Assembly (NCBI RefSeq): GCF_900188435.1
Contig: NZ_FYFA01000002.1
Span: forward strand, 930,001-994,000
Direction of reading: 5' to 3'
Length of the DNA: 64,000 nt
Source of the DNA: Marinobacter sp. es.048
GTDB taxonomy: Bacteria > Pseudomonadota > Gammaproteobacteria > Pseudomonadales > Oleiphilaceae
How positions within the stretch are numbered: position 1 is the first letter of the stretch; the number at the start of each line of letters is the position of its first letter. Shown here in pieces: positions 1 through 8,945 of this stretch. The notes beneath the pieces are model-generated. The model was given only the letters and a program-made list of their open reading frames with translations, searched no databases and was not told where the DNA came from. The position numbers and the translations under genes are program-made.

Positions 1-1
1 C

Positions 2-1072
2 TGCTACACCGAACTGGTGCATGCCCTTATAGACGAGGCCATCTACCCGGAAACCTGCCAGGCCGTGTATGGCCTGACAATGATGCTGGAGCGCGGATCG
101 CTGTTTACCCCCTCGGTTGCCCAGGCCCTGTGGCGGCAAATCAAACTCAAGCCGTCTGCGGAAACCGATCAGGCCCTGAGAGAGGCGTTCGGCGATGCCC
201 GGCCACCCCGGGTATTTTTGCTGGCCGGTGTTATCAACCTGCTGGGCCAGCCGCTGGGCGTTGGTCAGGGCAACAATCCCACCTGCCAGTCTGCCATTGG
301 CCTTTCCATGTGGGCGTCGAACGAGGCCGATTATCTGCTTCAGGTGCTAACCTGGGCCGCAAGGGACAATGAAGTACTCAGCCGGTTCGAGGGCCAGGAG
401 GTGTCTTCGAGGGATCTGGAGCCCGGCCTGGTGCAAGGCACACCGGTGGATGTGGACCCGGTGTCGCTGGTGCTCATCCCTCATCTGGACCGCATCTACG
501 GCGAGATGTGGCGCCGCTGTGAAAACCGGGACGACGACGCCCATCGCTGGATCAACCCGGAATTCTACGGCTGGTGGGTCAGCCACGGCTTCTGCGTGGT
601 CGCCGACGCAAAAACCGGTGAGGTGCAGGACTATGAGGGCTTCATCCGCCGCTTCTATGCCAGCTATCACCCCTTCTATAACGGCAACATCCCGGTGATT
701 CACGCCCAGCCAGCGGGCATCGCCGTAACTGACAGCGCCGCCCGTTTCGTTGGCCGACACGCCATCAATATCCTGCGGGTCGCCTTGAGCCATAAAAACG
801 AGATGCGGGTGTATTTCTTTAACCCCAACAACGACAGCGGCCAGAACTGGGGCCAGGGAATTACCTGCTCAACCCAAGGCAATGACGAACTTCGCGGCGA
901 AGCCTCCCTGCCTGTAGCCGAGTTTGCCTCCAGATTGTACGCCTTCCATTACGACACCCTGGAGCTGGGCGACCTCTCTGCCATTCCCGATGAGGAAGTA
1001 GCCCGGGTAATGGATCTTGGCTACACCAGCTGGGCTGGGCCCCACCGCGGATGCACCGGAGCAACAACTTAA
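2..1072 (+). CDS. Unrecognised protein, C-terminal part (cut by window edge)
   Basis: I do not recognise this protein. The frame is already open at the left edge (Cys-Tyr-Thr-Glu-Leu precede the first possible start, a GTG at 17), so about 356 C-terminal residues of a longer protein are visible. The visible part has no signal peptide or transmembrane run. It is rich in Trp, Tyr and Asp/Glu and looks like a soluble folded protein; a NNPTCQSAIGLS stretch about 90 residues in and a YHPFYNGNIPVIH stretch near the middle look like conserved motifs, but I cannot link them to a catalytic site. The next gene is on the opposite strand and converges on it with a gap of about 10 nt. Confidence 0.75.
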   Translation, partial: CYTELVHALIDEAIYPETCQAVYGLTMMLERGSLFTPSVAQALWRQIKLKPSAETDQALREAFGDARPPRVFLLAGVINLLGQPLGVGQGNNPTCQSAIGLSMWASNEADYLLQVLTWAARDNEVLSRFEGQEVSSRDLEPGLVQGTPVDVDPVSLVLIPHLDRIYGEMWRRCENRDDDAHRWINPEFYGWWVSHGFCVVADAKTGEVQDYEGFIRRFYASYHPFYNGNIPVIHAQPAGIAVTDSAARFVGRHAINILRVALSHKNEMRVYFFNPNNDSGQNWGQGITCSTQGNDELRGEASLPVAEFASRLYAFHYDTLELGDLSAIPDEEVARVMDLGYTSWAGPHRGCTGATT

Positions 1073-1082
1073 GCATCGAATC

Positions 1083-2354
1083 CTAGTAACTATCAGTCTT
1101 ACCGGTGACCGGCGATAGCGGTTCACCTTCTTCATTCTGCAACTGATGGTCGTATGCCGCCTGCAGACCGGTATCCTCTTCCGCCTCTTCCTCAGGCTCG
1201 TACTCCAGATACCTTGGATAAAGCGGCGAGAGCATGGCCACTACAATTCCAATTGTGCAGAACATGGCAAACGCATCGGCATAACCAACCTCGCTCACCA
1301 GCACACCGACCACGGGGGAGCCCGCCGCCTGACCAAGAGACACCGCCATGAATGGCAGTACCGGCCCCATGGAGAGCCTCCCCGGAAGCAGGCGAATGCC
1401 GGTCATCAGGTACAGCCCGGTCAGACTCATATACGCCAGACCAAAAACCAGCGCCGAAAACGCCGAAATCAGCAGATTGTCCGGGCTGGCAGCCAGCAAC
1501 GCCAGGCTGGCCGCGAGCATCATCAGCATCAGGGCCTGGGTGATCGGCGGATTGTTGCGATCGGCCAGATCGGCCACCACCGCGCCACCCAGACCGGCAA
1601 CGCCAACCCCCAACCACAGCCAACCGGTGGCGTCGGATGGCATGGAACCCAGATTGACTACCAGGTCGGGCGCGAAGATCCAGTAGGCGGCCGAGACAAA
1701 ACCCATCATGAAAGCGAACAGCGAGAGCCTGAGCAGGCGCCACCACTGATCGGCGCTGATTGGCTGCGCCGGTGCCGCATTGGCAGGCACAACACGGGAA
1801 ACAGAGGGAATAAAGAACCAGGTGGCCATCACACCGATGACGGCCAGCACCGCAAAGGAAGCGTAGGCATAGCGCCAGGCCCCGGCCAGGAACAGAATTG
1901 TCGGCACAGCGATAACAACACCAATACTGGTGCCCGCATTCATCACAGAGCTGACCCGACCATGCAGGGACCGTCTCACCAATGCCTGCATCGCTGCCGT
2001 GAGTGCCGGCATCATCAGGCCCGTGCAGATACCACAGGCAACAACCCCAACCCCAAGCGAAACAGCACCGACCGCCTGACTGATCAACGCCAGGCCAACA
2101 GCACCAAAAACTCCCGAGGCCATAGCGGTGTTACGGGCACCCAGGCGATTCGCGGAGAGGGGCGCGACCATGGTCGCAAACACGAAGCTGATAAGCGGCA
2201 ACGCACCAATGATACCGATCACATCAGCTCCCAAATCCAGATCGGCCCGGATCGGGGGCACAAACAAACCAAACGCAAAGCGCGCAAGCCCGTAACTGAT
2301 CGCGATCAGTATTGCGCCGAGGAGTGCAAATGACGTGCTCGAAGGAAACTTCAT
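1083..2354 (-). CDS. MFS transporter
   Basis: A 423-residue inner-membrane secondary transporter. The N-terminus (YGLARFAFGLFVPPIRADL) matches the first helix and loop of Major Facilitator Superfamily proteins of the YbfB/YjiJ-like type. Helices alternate with short loops along the whole length, in keeping with 12 membrane spans, and the length is usual for MFS. The C-terminal tail of about 45 residues is hydrophilic and strongly acidic (EYEPEEEAEED) and should lie in the cytoplasm. The substrate cannot be told from sequence. It lies downstream of the yeh-type operon on the same strand, across about 90 nt, and is probably transcribed separately. Confidence 0.85.
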   Translation of the reverse strand: MKFPSSTSFALLGAILIAISYGLARFAFGLFVPPIRADLDLGADVIGIIGALPLISFVFATMVAPLSANRLGARNTAMASGVFGAVGLALISQAVGAVSLGVGVVACGICTGLMMPALTAAMQALVRRSLHGRVSSVMNAGTSIGVVIAVPTILFLAGAWRYAYASFAVLAVIGVMATWFFIPSVSRVVPANAAPAQPISADQWWRLLRLSLFAFMMGFVSAAYWIFAPDLVVNLGSMPSDATGWLWLGVGVAGLGGAVVADLADRNNPPITQALMLMMLAASLALLAASPDNLLISAFSALVFGLAYMSLTGLYLMTGIRLLPGRLSMGPVLPFMAVSLGQAAGSPVVGVLVSEVGYADAFAMFCTIGIVVAMLSPLYPRYLEYEPEEEAEEDTGLQAAYDHQLQNEEGEPLSPVTGKTDSY

Positions 2355-2441
2355 TCCGTTTTGCTCATTGCGCTGTGCATCCTTACCAGCCTAGACATCA
2401 AAGCAAGGTATTTAAAGCACCGGGCAGCCGGGGCGTGGTTA

Positions 2442-3185
2442 TCAGCCTGCAGCCTGGGGCAGAAACCGACGGTCCCACACCCGCTCAGTGGCTTCAAACA
2501 GGCTATCCACCGTGAGCGCCAAAAGGCCAATCAGAATCGCGCCCTGCAACACATAGGCCGTGTTGCCATTTACCAGCCCCGCAATCACCGGATCACCAAG
2601 GGTTCGGGCACCGATCGTTGAGCCGATGGCAGCGGTGGCAATATTGATCGTAACCGAGGTTCGAATGCCGGCCAGTATCACCCGGCCCGCCAGTGGCAGT
2701 TCCACCTGCAGCAGCACCTGGAAAGGCGACATGCCCATACCCAGCGCAGCCTGCCTGACGGTAACATCAACACCCTCAAGGCCCGCCAGGGTGTTGCGGA
2801 GAATGGGCAGCAAGCCATAAAGAATCAACGCCACAAGAATCGGAGCCTCACCGAATCCGAGAACCGGCACCGCCAGGGCCAGGACAGCAACCGGCGGAAA
2901 GGTCTGGCCAATGGACGCAATCTGACTCACCAGCGGCAGGAAGTCCCGGCCAGCAGGGCGGGTAGCGAAGATACCCCCGGCGACTGCAGCAACCGTTCCA
3001 ACCAGGGCGGAAATCACCACCAGCATCAGATGGTTCTGTAACAGAAACAGGAAGCTCTCACGCTCATAGATGACATTCTGTTTATCCGGCTGGACCCACT
3101 GGAACAGCGGCTCCAGAGCCGGCATGCCGGCGCTCAGGGCGCACAGAAGCGCCGTCAGCAATACAGGCGGCAGCCAGCTCCGCAT
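2442..3185 (-). CDS. yehW: Osmolyte ABC transporter permease, YehW type
   Basis: A 247-residue inner-membrane permease, last gene of a four-gene importer operon in the order binding protein, large permease, ATPase, small permease, the same as E. coli yehZYXW. It has a hydrophobic N-terminal helix followed by a BPD_transp_1-type core with the EAA-like loop (LGMGMSPFQVLLQVELPLA) that contacts the ATPase, and ends in the cytoplasm. Its ATG overlaps the stop of the ATPase gene by one base (TGATG), indicating translational coupling. Family members import glycine betaine-like compatible solutes; the E. coli Yeh system has low affinity, so the true substrate is uncertain. Confidence 0.88.
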   Translation of the reverse strand: MRSWLPPVLLTALLCALSAGMPALEPLFQWVQPDKQNVIYERESFLFLLQNHLMLVVISALVGTVAAVAGGIFATRPAGRDFLPLVSQIASIGQTFPPVAVLALAVPVLGFGEAPILVALILYGLLPILRNTLAGLEGVDVTVRQAALGMGMSPFQVLLQVELPLAGRVILAGIRTSVTINIATAAIGSTIGARTLGDPVIAGLVNGNTAYVLQGAILIGLLALTVDSLFEATERVWDRRFLPQAAG

Positions 3186-4132
3186 CAGGCACCTTCCTGG
3201 ATAATGCGTTCGCGGGTGATGGTTCCGGTTTCCTGGCCATCGGCATTGAACACCGGCACCTGATTCCAGTTCTGCCAGAGCATGATAGAGAGCGCCACTC
3301 TCAGGCTGTCGTCTTCCTTCAGGCCGTCGGTTCCCGGTTCAGGCTGCCTTGGCTGCGGGTAACTCTGCATCAGGTCTCCCACGGTGCGCAGGCTCATCAG
3401 TTTCAGGCCCCGGTCCTGCTTGCCCACGAGATTCTCCACAAAATCGGAGGCCGGACGCCGGAGAATGTTCTCCGGCGTGTCATGCTGAATGATGCGGCCC
3501 CGGTCCATCACGGCAATGCGGGTCGCCAGCCTCAGGGCTTCATCAATATCGTGAGTCACAAACACGGTGGTTTTCCGCAGCTGACTCTGGATACGCAGCA
3601 TCTCCAGCTGCAGGTTCTCCCGCGTGATGGCGTCCAGCGCGCCGAAGGGTTCGTCCATCAGAAGAATATTGGGGTTGGCCGCCAGCGCCCTGGCAACACC
3701 GACACGCTGGGCCTGACCGCCGGACAATTGTTGGGGATACTTGTTGGCGTGAATAGCCGGATCGAGATCCAGGAGCGTCAGCAGCTCATGAACGCGCTCG
3801 TCGATCTGCTCCTGCGGCCATTTCAGAAGCTGGGGCACCATGGCGATGTTGCGGGCCACCGTCCAGTGCGGAAACAGCCCGGTGCCCTGGATCACGTACC
3901 CCATATTCAGCCGCAACTGCTCCGGATTTATGGCGGTAACGTCCTCGCCATCCACCAGAATCTCGCCCTCGCTGTGGGGCAACAATTGATTGATCATCCT
4001 CAGGGTAGTCGATTTACCGCAGCCAGAGCTGCCCACCAGCACACACACTTCCCCGGTTTCGACCGTCAGGTTGATTCGGTCCACGGCCACGGCATCGCCA
4101 AAGCGACGGGTAACATTTTTCAGTTCAATCAT
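3185..4132 (-). CDS. yehX: Osmolyte ABC transporter ATP-binding protein, YehX type
   Basis: A 315-residue cytoplasmic ATPase that powers the neighbouring permeases. Visible motifs are Walker A (GSSGCGKST, about residues 34-42), the Q-loop, the signature LSGGQAQRVG, Walker B (ILLMDEPFGALD) and the switch His (VFVTHDID). After the ATPase core, the last 70 or so residues look like a single CBS-type segment (TVGDLMQ, VALSIMLWQNWNQVPVF); in OpuA/ProV-type transporters CBS domains sense ionic strength, which suggests osmotic gating here. E. coli YehX is of similar length. It lies 20 nt after the large permease and overlaps the small permease. Confidence 0.9.
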   Translation of the reverse strand: MIELKNVTRRFGDAVAVDRINLTVETGEVCVLVGSSGCGKSTTLRMINQLLPHSEGEILVDGEDVTAINPEQLRLNMGYVIQGTGLFPHWTVARNIAMVPQLLKWPQEQIDERVHELLTLLDLDPAIHANKYPQQLSGGQAQRVGVARALAANPNILLMDEPFGALDAITRENLQLEMLRIQSQLRKTTVFVTHDIDEALRLATRIAVMDRGRIIQHDTPENILRRPASDFVENLVGKQDRGLKLMSLRTVGDLMQSYPQPRQPEPGTDGLKEDDSLRVALSIMLWQNWNQVPVFNADGQETGTITRERIIQEGA

Positions 4133-4152
4133 CGGGACACGTCCTTTTCCTG

Positions 4153-5340
4153 TCAGGCCGTCGCCGGTGTCGGCCTGAGACTGGCCGCCAGCATGGTGAG
4201 CAGAGCATCCGCCAGCAGCGCGAGGGCAATCGTCGGCAAAGCGCCCAGCAATACCAGATCCATCGCCGCCTGACCCAGTCCCTGGAAGATAAAACTGCCG
4301 AAACCGCCAGCGCCGATCAGCGCGGCAACCGCGGTCAGGCCAATGGCCTGGATCGTGGTAATGCGCACGCCTTCCACAATCACGGGAAGTGCCATTGGCA
4401 ACTTGAGTTTGAAAAACAGCTGTCGCTCGCTCATGCCCATGCCCCGCCCGGCATCCGCGAGGCTTTCGGGCACCTCGGTAAGCGCGACGAAAGAGTTGCG
4501 CACCATCGGCAGCAGGCTGTAAGCCACCAGCGCCAGCAAGGCCGGAGCCCAGCCAATGCCACGAATACCCATGGCCTGCAGCGCGGGAAAAGCAGCCGCC
4601 AACGCACTGAGCGGTGCGATCAGCAACCCGAACACCGCCAGGCTGGGAATGGTCTGAAGAAAACTGACGGCGCCGAGGATCGGCCGGCGCCAGGCCACAC
4701 TGCGAATCATCTTCAGCGCCAGCAAAAAGGCCAGACAGGCGCTGATGCCAACCGCACCGAAAGCCAGCGCCATGTGAGTCCAGAATGCCTGCTCAAATTT
4801 ATCCGGCCGGGCGTTGAACTCCCGAACCAGGGACAGACTTTCGAGGCCGTCACCCCGCAGGAACCATAGCCAGCTTCCACTGATAACCACCAGAATCAGC
4901 AACTGCAAACCTCGGCCACTTCCGAGGCGCCCGAGGATTTCGACCAGCATCAGGGACAGCAGGAATAACAGACACCAGAAACCGGCTCCGATAGATGATC
5001 GCGCATAGGGTGCATCTTCCGGCAGATGCCGGCCTGCAAAGACCTCAAGCAACAGAGGCAGCAGTGCCAGGGAGAGGCCCACCAGGGCCAGTAGAGGCAG
5101 GTATCGCCGACACGCTGGCAGAATAGACAACAAAACGCAGCCAACGAGAATCATTGAGACCAGACCAGCCCCTGCTCCACCAACTGCCGACAACAGGCCA
5201 TGCCCGTTACCCGGCACGATTCGGTTGGGCTGTATAACGCCAAAATCCAGAAGCCAGACCAGCGCCAAGGCCAGCATCCCCAGCACAGGCAGGACTCGGT
5301 TTGGCGTGGAGTTCGGGGAAACGGAGTTGAAAATCGACAA
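4153..5340 (-). CDS. yehY: Osmolyte ABC transporter permease, YehY type (large)
   Basis: A 395-residue permease with an extra N-terminal hydrophobic region of about five membrane segments before the conserved permease core (residues roughly 185-395, with the EAA-like loop GRGMGMSERQLFFKLKLPMALP). This long form is typical of YehY and distinguishes it from the short partner permease. The frame begins with TTG 3 nt after the stop of the binding-protein gene; the Shine-Dalgarno-like GAGG almost touches that TTG, so a slightly later GTG before MLALAL is possible. The protein lies in the inner membrane and forms the heterodimeric channel with YehW. Confidence 0.87.
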   Translation of the reverse strand: MSIFNSVSPNSTPNRVLPVLGMLALALVWLLDFGVIQPNRIVPGNGHGLLSAVGGAGAGLVSMILVGCVLLSILPACRRYLPLLALVGLSLALLPLLLEVFAGRHLPEDAPYARSSIGAGFWCLLFLLSLMLVEILGRLGSGRGLQLLILVVISGSWLWFLRGDGLESLSLVREFNARPDKFEQAFWTHMALAFGAVGISACLAFLLALKMIRSVAWRRPILGAVSFLQTIPSLAVFGLLIAPLSALAAAFPALQAMGIRGIGWAPALLALVAYSLLPMVRNSFVALTEVPESLADAGRGMGMSERQLFFKLKLPMALPVIVEGVRITTIQAIGLTAVAALIGAGGFGSFIFQGLGQAAMDLVLLGALPTIALALLADALLTMLAASLRPTPATA

Positions 5341-5343
5341 ACC

Positions 5344-6261
5344 TCAGTCCTGTGCCAGGGAATCCAGATAATTCCGGGCGACCGTGTCTGCCGGCACTCC
5401 GTTAACCGCCACCTGACCATTCAGGCGCTGCAGCGTTTCAAGATCCAGCGACTCGAAGATGGGCCGCAGCACCTGCCGGATCTCCGGGTAGCTCTCCAGC
5501 ACCTCCTGACGTACGATGGGCGCAGGCTGATACACCGGCTGAACGCCTGCGGTATCTTCCATTACCTTCAGATCGAGCGCATCCAGCCCGCCATCGGTAC
5601 CGTAGGTCATCGCACCGTTTACGTCGTTGTTATTCAGGGCCGCCGCGCGCAATGTCGCCGCCGTATTGCCACCGGAAAGGATCAACAACTGGTCGGATTC
5701 AAGCTTAAATCCATAGGCCTGCTGGAAAGCTGGTAAGGCACTGGCGGATTCCACAAACTCGGCACTGGCCGCAAACTTGAAGGCACCACCCTCATTAATG
5801 TAATCCGCGAGGTCTTCGAGTGTGGCCAGGTTATTTTCCTGCGCCAGATCGCCCCGCACGCTCATGGCCCAGGTGTTATTAGCTTCGGCGGGTTCCAGCC
5901 AGACAATGTTGTGTGCCTCTTTATCCAGGCGGGCAGCCTCCTGGTAGGCCTTATCCGCATCTTTCCAGATATCCCGATCCGCCTGATCGTGAAAGAACGC
6001 AGCATTGCCGGTGTACTCGGGGTAGATATCGATTTCGCCGGCCTTGATCGCATTGCGGACGATGCTGGTGCCACCCAACTGGAGCCTGTTTTCAACCGGT
6101 ATACCGGCCCCCTCCAGGGACTGCAACACCATCTGCCCCAGTACCGAGCCTTCGGTGTCAATTTTGGAAGATACCACCACAGGATCAGCAGCCATTACCG
6201 ATCCGGACATCACGAACGCTATCAATGCCGCTGTGCGGCGCAAAAGGGATTTGGGAGTCAC
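5344..6261 (-). CDS. osmF: Osmolyte ABC transporter substrate-binding protein, OsmF/YehZ type
   Basis: A periplasmic binding protein of the OpuAC/glycine betaine type and first gene of the importer operon. A signal peptide ends around GSVMAADP. The mature part begins VVVSSKIDTEG and has the typical DIYPEYTGNA motif of this family (about residues 75-84). An ATG at 6267 opens the frame, but the Shine-Dalgarno GAGAGGA abuts it with no spacing; the GTG two codons later (6261) has a six-base spacer and gives 305 residues, the length of E. coli YehZ, so I prefer it. It probably delivers compatible solutes to the YehYW channel. Confidence 0.88.
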   Translation of the reverse strand: MTPKSLLRRTAALIAFVMSGSVMAADPVVVSSKIDTEGSVLGQMVLQSLEGAGIPVENRLQLGGTSIVRNAIKAGEIDIYPEYTGNAAFFHDQADRDIWKDADKAYQEAARLDKEAHNIVWLEPAEANNTWAMSVRGDLAQENNLATLEDLADYINEGGAFKFAASAEFVESASALPAFQQAYGFKLESDQLLILSGGNTAATLRAAALNNNDVNGAMTYGTDGGLDALDLKVMEDTAGVQPVYQPAPIVRQEVLESYPEIRQVLRPIFESLDLETLQRLNGQVAVNGVPADTVARNYLDSLAQD

Positions 6262-6362
6262 GACCATTCCTCTCGGTTTTTAGTTACCACTATCAGTCTA
6301 GAGGCCGCATCTACGAAGGCAAACGCGAATTGGCCTTGCCCCTGCAGAGCCACCTCACGCCC

Positions 6363-6400
6363 AATTCAAAACATGTACATGGCGATATCAGGTTTGAATT
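6363..6400. promoter_or_regulatory. Inverted repeat in the osmF/dioxygenase divergent promoter region
   Basis: Two perfect 8-base arms, AATTCAAA (6363-6370) and TTTGAATT (6393-6400), are separated by 22 bases in the roughly 200-nt gap between the divergently transcribed osmF-type operon and the TauD-like dioxygenase gene. The spacing could suit a dimeric repressor or activator, but no regulator gene is adjacent and AT-rich arms can arise by chance. Confidence 0.3.
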
Positions 6401-6457
6401 CCCAAAACCCGCTGGGTTACGCTGGCTATAAAACGAGCAGCATGGTAGTGAACCGCT

Positions 6458-7534
6458 ATGGCACAGCCCCTGGAAACACCCCGCGAACCAACCTCCACCG
6501 TAGCGCCCCTGAATCCGGAGAACGTGGCCCTGCTCGAACAGGAAGGCCTGTCGCTCAAGCCTCTGGAACCCATCGGCGTTGAAATATATGGCGCCGACGT
6601 ACGCAATCAACTGCCAGAGCCGGCTATCAAGGCCCTGGAAGAGGAAATGGCCAACCGGGGTTTCATTGTGTTCAAGCACCAGGCCAGCCTCTCGCCCGAC
6701 GAATTGATTGATGCCTGCAAATGGTGGGGCGGGCGCGAGATCCACTCCACCCACGGTGTTCATCCTGCAACGCCCGGTCGCAACCGGCACATCTTCCGCT
6801 GCTCCAACGATGGCCGCCAGGGCATTCTTGGCGTTGGTCCCCAATGGCACAACGACGGCAGTTTCGAGGCCGCCACCTTCTCCCACAGCGCCTACTACAT
6901 GGCGCGGGCCCCCGAGCACGGCGGCGGTACCCACTTCGCGCACCAGGGTGCGGCCTTTGACGCACTCCCGCCGGAGAAACAGGACTTCTGGGAACGGCTG
7001 GTGTCGGTAAACTCCGCATCCAGCGTGACCCACCCCGTGGTTCACACCCATCCGATTTCCGGCCGGAAAAGCGTTTGGCTGCACTTGGGCATGACCGGCG
7101 CCATCATCGAACGCCTGGCGGAAGACGGGCTGACCCTCGACCAGCTGAAAACCCTGCCCGCCCCCGCCGACAGCTTCCGGTTGCTCGATGAAGCTGCCAT
7201 GAAAGAGCTGTTCAACGATTACAATGACCTGTTGAACGACTCCTTCAAGGATGGCTACGGCATTCGTTACGAATACGATACCGGCGATCTGCTGTTTATC
7301 GACAACTGGGCCGTTGCGCACCGCGCTTCGCCAGAGGCTCACCTTCCAGCAGAGCAACAAGGCCTGCGCATCATGGACCGCGTAACCATCAAGGCACCGC
7401 GGAACCTCGCGCCCCATTTCGGCCTGCCCCAATACATCAACATGGCCGGCCCCCACCCGTTCAACAAAGACGGCGTATGGCAGGCCGGTGGCGTGGGCTT
7501 TCGCTGGAAAGACGACATCCGCATGCAGAACTGA
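6458..7534 (+). CDS. TauD/TfdA family Fe(II)/2-oxoglutarate dioxygenase
   Basis: A 358-residue cytoplasmic non-haem iron oxygenase. The iron-binding facial triad is visible: His131-x-Asp133 in QWHNDGSFE and the distal His288 in NWAVAHRA. Arg304 or Arg308, 16-20 residues further on (GLRIMDRV), would bind the 2-oxoglutarate carboxylate. An N-terminal extension of about 30 residues makes it longer than E. coli TauD (283). Family members hydroxylate taurine, alkylsulfonates, aryloxyacetates or amino-acid derivatives; nothing here fixes the substrate. It is divergent from the osmolyte importer, so a role on an imported quaternary amine is conceivable but unproven. The ATG at 6458 has only a weak ribosome-binding site. 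Confidence 0.87.
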   Translation: MAQPLETPREPTSTVAPLNPENVALLEQEGLSLKPLEPIGVEIYGADVRNQLPEPAIKALEEEMANRGFIVFKHQASLSPDELIDACKWWGGREIHSTHGVHPATPGRNRHIFRCSNDGRQGILGVGPQWHNDGSFEAATFSHSAYYMARAPEHGGGTHFAHQGAAFDALPPEKQDFWERLVSVNSASSVTHPVVHTHPISGRKSVWLHLGMTGAIIERLAEDGLTLDQLKTLPAPADSFRLLDEAAMKELFNDYNDLLNDSFKDGYGIRYEYDTGDLLFIDNWAVAHRASPEAHLPAEQQGLRIMDRVTIKAPRNLAPHFGLPQYINMAGPHPFNKDGVWQAGGVGFRWKDDIRMQN

Positions 7535-7675
7535 TTAACCCGTTTTGCATGTGGCCATGCGTCACTATACATTCCGTTCCGATGCCAGAACTGCTGGCCT
7601 TAATGGAAAGATGTATTGAAAATTCCTCGCCGCAAACTAAGCTAATCTTGTCTTTTCACTCTTTTGAGCAGGCCC

Positions 7676-8485
7676 ATGAAAGCGTGTTGTCATGCATTTC
7701 TCGCCGTCGCGCTGTCAATCCTGCTTCTCTGGAGTCCTGCCCGAATTGGTCATGCGGAAACCGTGCTGCATGTCGCCTACGAAGATAAAACCCAATTCCC
7801 CTACTACATGGGCGACACTCAAAAGGTTCTGGACAGACCCGGCGCAGCGGTTGAACTGGTCAAACTGCTGGAAGAGCGGATACCCGGTTTACGGATCAAG
7901 TTCAGCCGCTACCCCTGGAAGCGGTGCTTGGCCATGCTCGAAACCGGCCAGGTGGATGGGATATTCAATGCCTCCTACAATGCTGCGCGTACCCGAATTG
8001 GCGAATACCCCTGGCGCGACGACCAGGTTGACCCCACCCGCCGACTAACCACCATCAGCTACAATCTTTATGCCCTGCCGGATACTGAGCTGGGTTGGAG
8101 TGGCAAGGCTTTCGAGGACACGGAACTCTCCGTGGGCGCCCCATTGGGTTACTCAATCGTCAACGATCTCGAAAACCTGGGCATCTCCGTAATAAAGGTT
8201 CGCAGTTCGAGGCAAAGCCTGCAGTTACTGACTGCCGGGCGAGTTCATGCCGTTGCGCTTCAATCAGTCACCGCAGACTTCCTGTTACGCCAGAACGCCA
8301 ACCAGCTCCCGGGCATTGTCCGAATTGATCCCCCTCTGAAAACCAAGCCCTACTACCTGATGCTCTCGCGGGAATTCAAAGCTTCAAACCCAGAGCTTGC
8401 AGAACAAATATGGAATGCCATCGGCGAACTCAGAGAAGAAAAGCTTGAAGCCCTGGCGCAGCCCTATCTATCGGAGTCAGGTTAG
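7676..8485 (+). CDS. Periplasmic solute-binding protein, SBP_bac_3-like
   Basis: A 269-residue exported protein. A signal peptide (hydrophobic core FLAVALSILLLWS) ends near GHAET, and the mature part begins VLHVAYEDKTQFPYYMG. Its fold signature matches the ArtI/PheC-type family 3 binding proteins, with GIFNASYNAARTRIGEYPW where these proteins contact ligand. The frame opens at a TTG at 7664, but the ATG at 7676 follows a GAGCAGG and starts directly at the signal peptide, so I place the start there. There is no adjacent permease or ATPase, so it may be an orphan binding protein or a sensor-like periplasmic domain. It ends overlapping the PsiE-like gene tail-to-tail by a few bases. Confidence 0.83.
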   Translation: MKACCHAFLAVALSILLLWSPARIGHAETVLHVAYEDKTQFPYYMGDTQKVLDRPGAAVELVKLLEERIPGLRIKFSRYPWKRCLAMLETGQVDGIFNASYNAARTRIGEYPWRDDQVDPTRRLTTISYNLYALPDTELGWSGKAFEDTELSVGAPLGYSIVNDLENLGISVIKVRSSRQSLQLLTAGRVHAVALQSVTADFLLRQNANQLPGIVRIDPPLKTKPYYLMLSREFKASNPELAEQIWNAIGELREEKLEALAQPYLSESG

Positions 8486-8868
8486 TCATATTTACGAACC
8501 TGGTTGAGCCGGGTCATCACGAACGCCGCGATAGCGAGAATCAGAATGGCGATGGCCTCGAAAAGAATATTCTCGGGCGCCATATCCTTGCCCTGAAGAA
8601 TAATCAGTCGGGCCAGAGCCGTGATGGCAATGAAAATCGGGAAGACAGAAGCGGATCGCCGATCCGAGTAGAACACCGCCACCATGCCGATAACCTCCAG
8701 ATACAGGAACATCAACAGAATGTCTGCGAGATTGATGCTCTGGGCGACGTAAAGTGAGTGGAGCTCGAAGGCCACCCCGCCAAGCGTCATCAATACAACG
8801 AGGAACAGCAGAATGCGCTCGATTATCTGAAAGAGTCCGAGCGCCAACTTCTTTTCGGAAGTATCCAT
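8482..8868 (-). CDS. PsiE-family membrane protein
   Basis: A 128-residue inner-membrane protein with four hydrophobic segments (ILLFLVVLMTLGGVAF, ILLMFLYLEVIGMVAVF, VFPIFIAITALARLIIL, AIAILILAIAAFVM), as in the phosphate-starvation-inducible PsiE family. The conserved LEVIGMVAVFYSD and IAITALARLII stretches fit this family. The function of PsiE is not established. A good ribosome-binding site (AAGG, 8 bases before ATG) supports the start. It converges on the solute-binding protein gene with overlapping 3' ends. Confidence 0.82.
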   Translation of the reverse strand: MDTSEKKLALGLFQIIERILLFLVVLMTLGGVAFELHSLYVAQSINLADILLMFLYLEVIGMVAVFYSDRRSASVFPIFIAITALARLIILQGKDMAPENILFEAIAILILAIAAFVMTRLNQVRKYD

Positions 8869-8945
8869 GGGGTTTACCTTGTTGTTTTAGGGCATGTCTC
8901 TTCGGAAAGTCTAGCCAAGTAATCAGCCGACGCCGATCACCTTGA

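Noticed and set aside
1146..2333. Antisense frame opposite the first MFS gene
   Set aside because: Extremely rich in His, Gln, Arg and Asn, as expected of the complement of hydrophobic membrane codons; no motif.
6311..7456. Antisense frame opposite the TauD-like gene
   Set aside because: The sense strand has a complete iron/2-oxoglutarate active site; the antisense product has no recognisable features.
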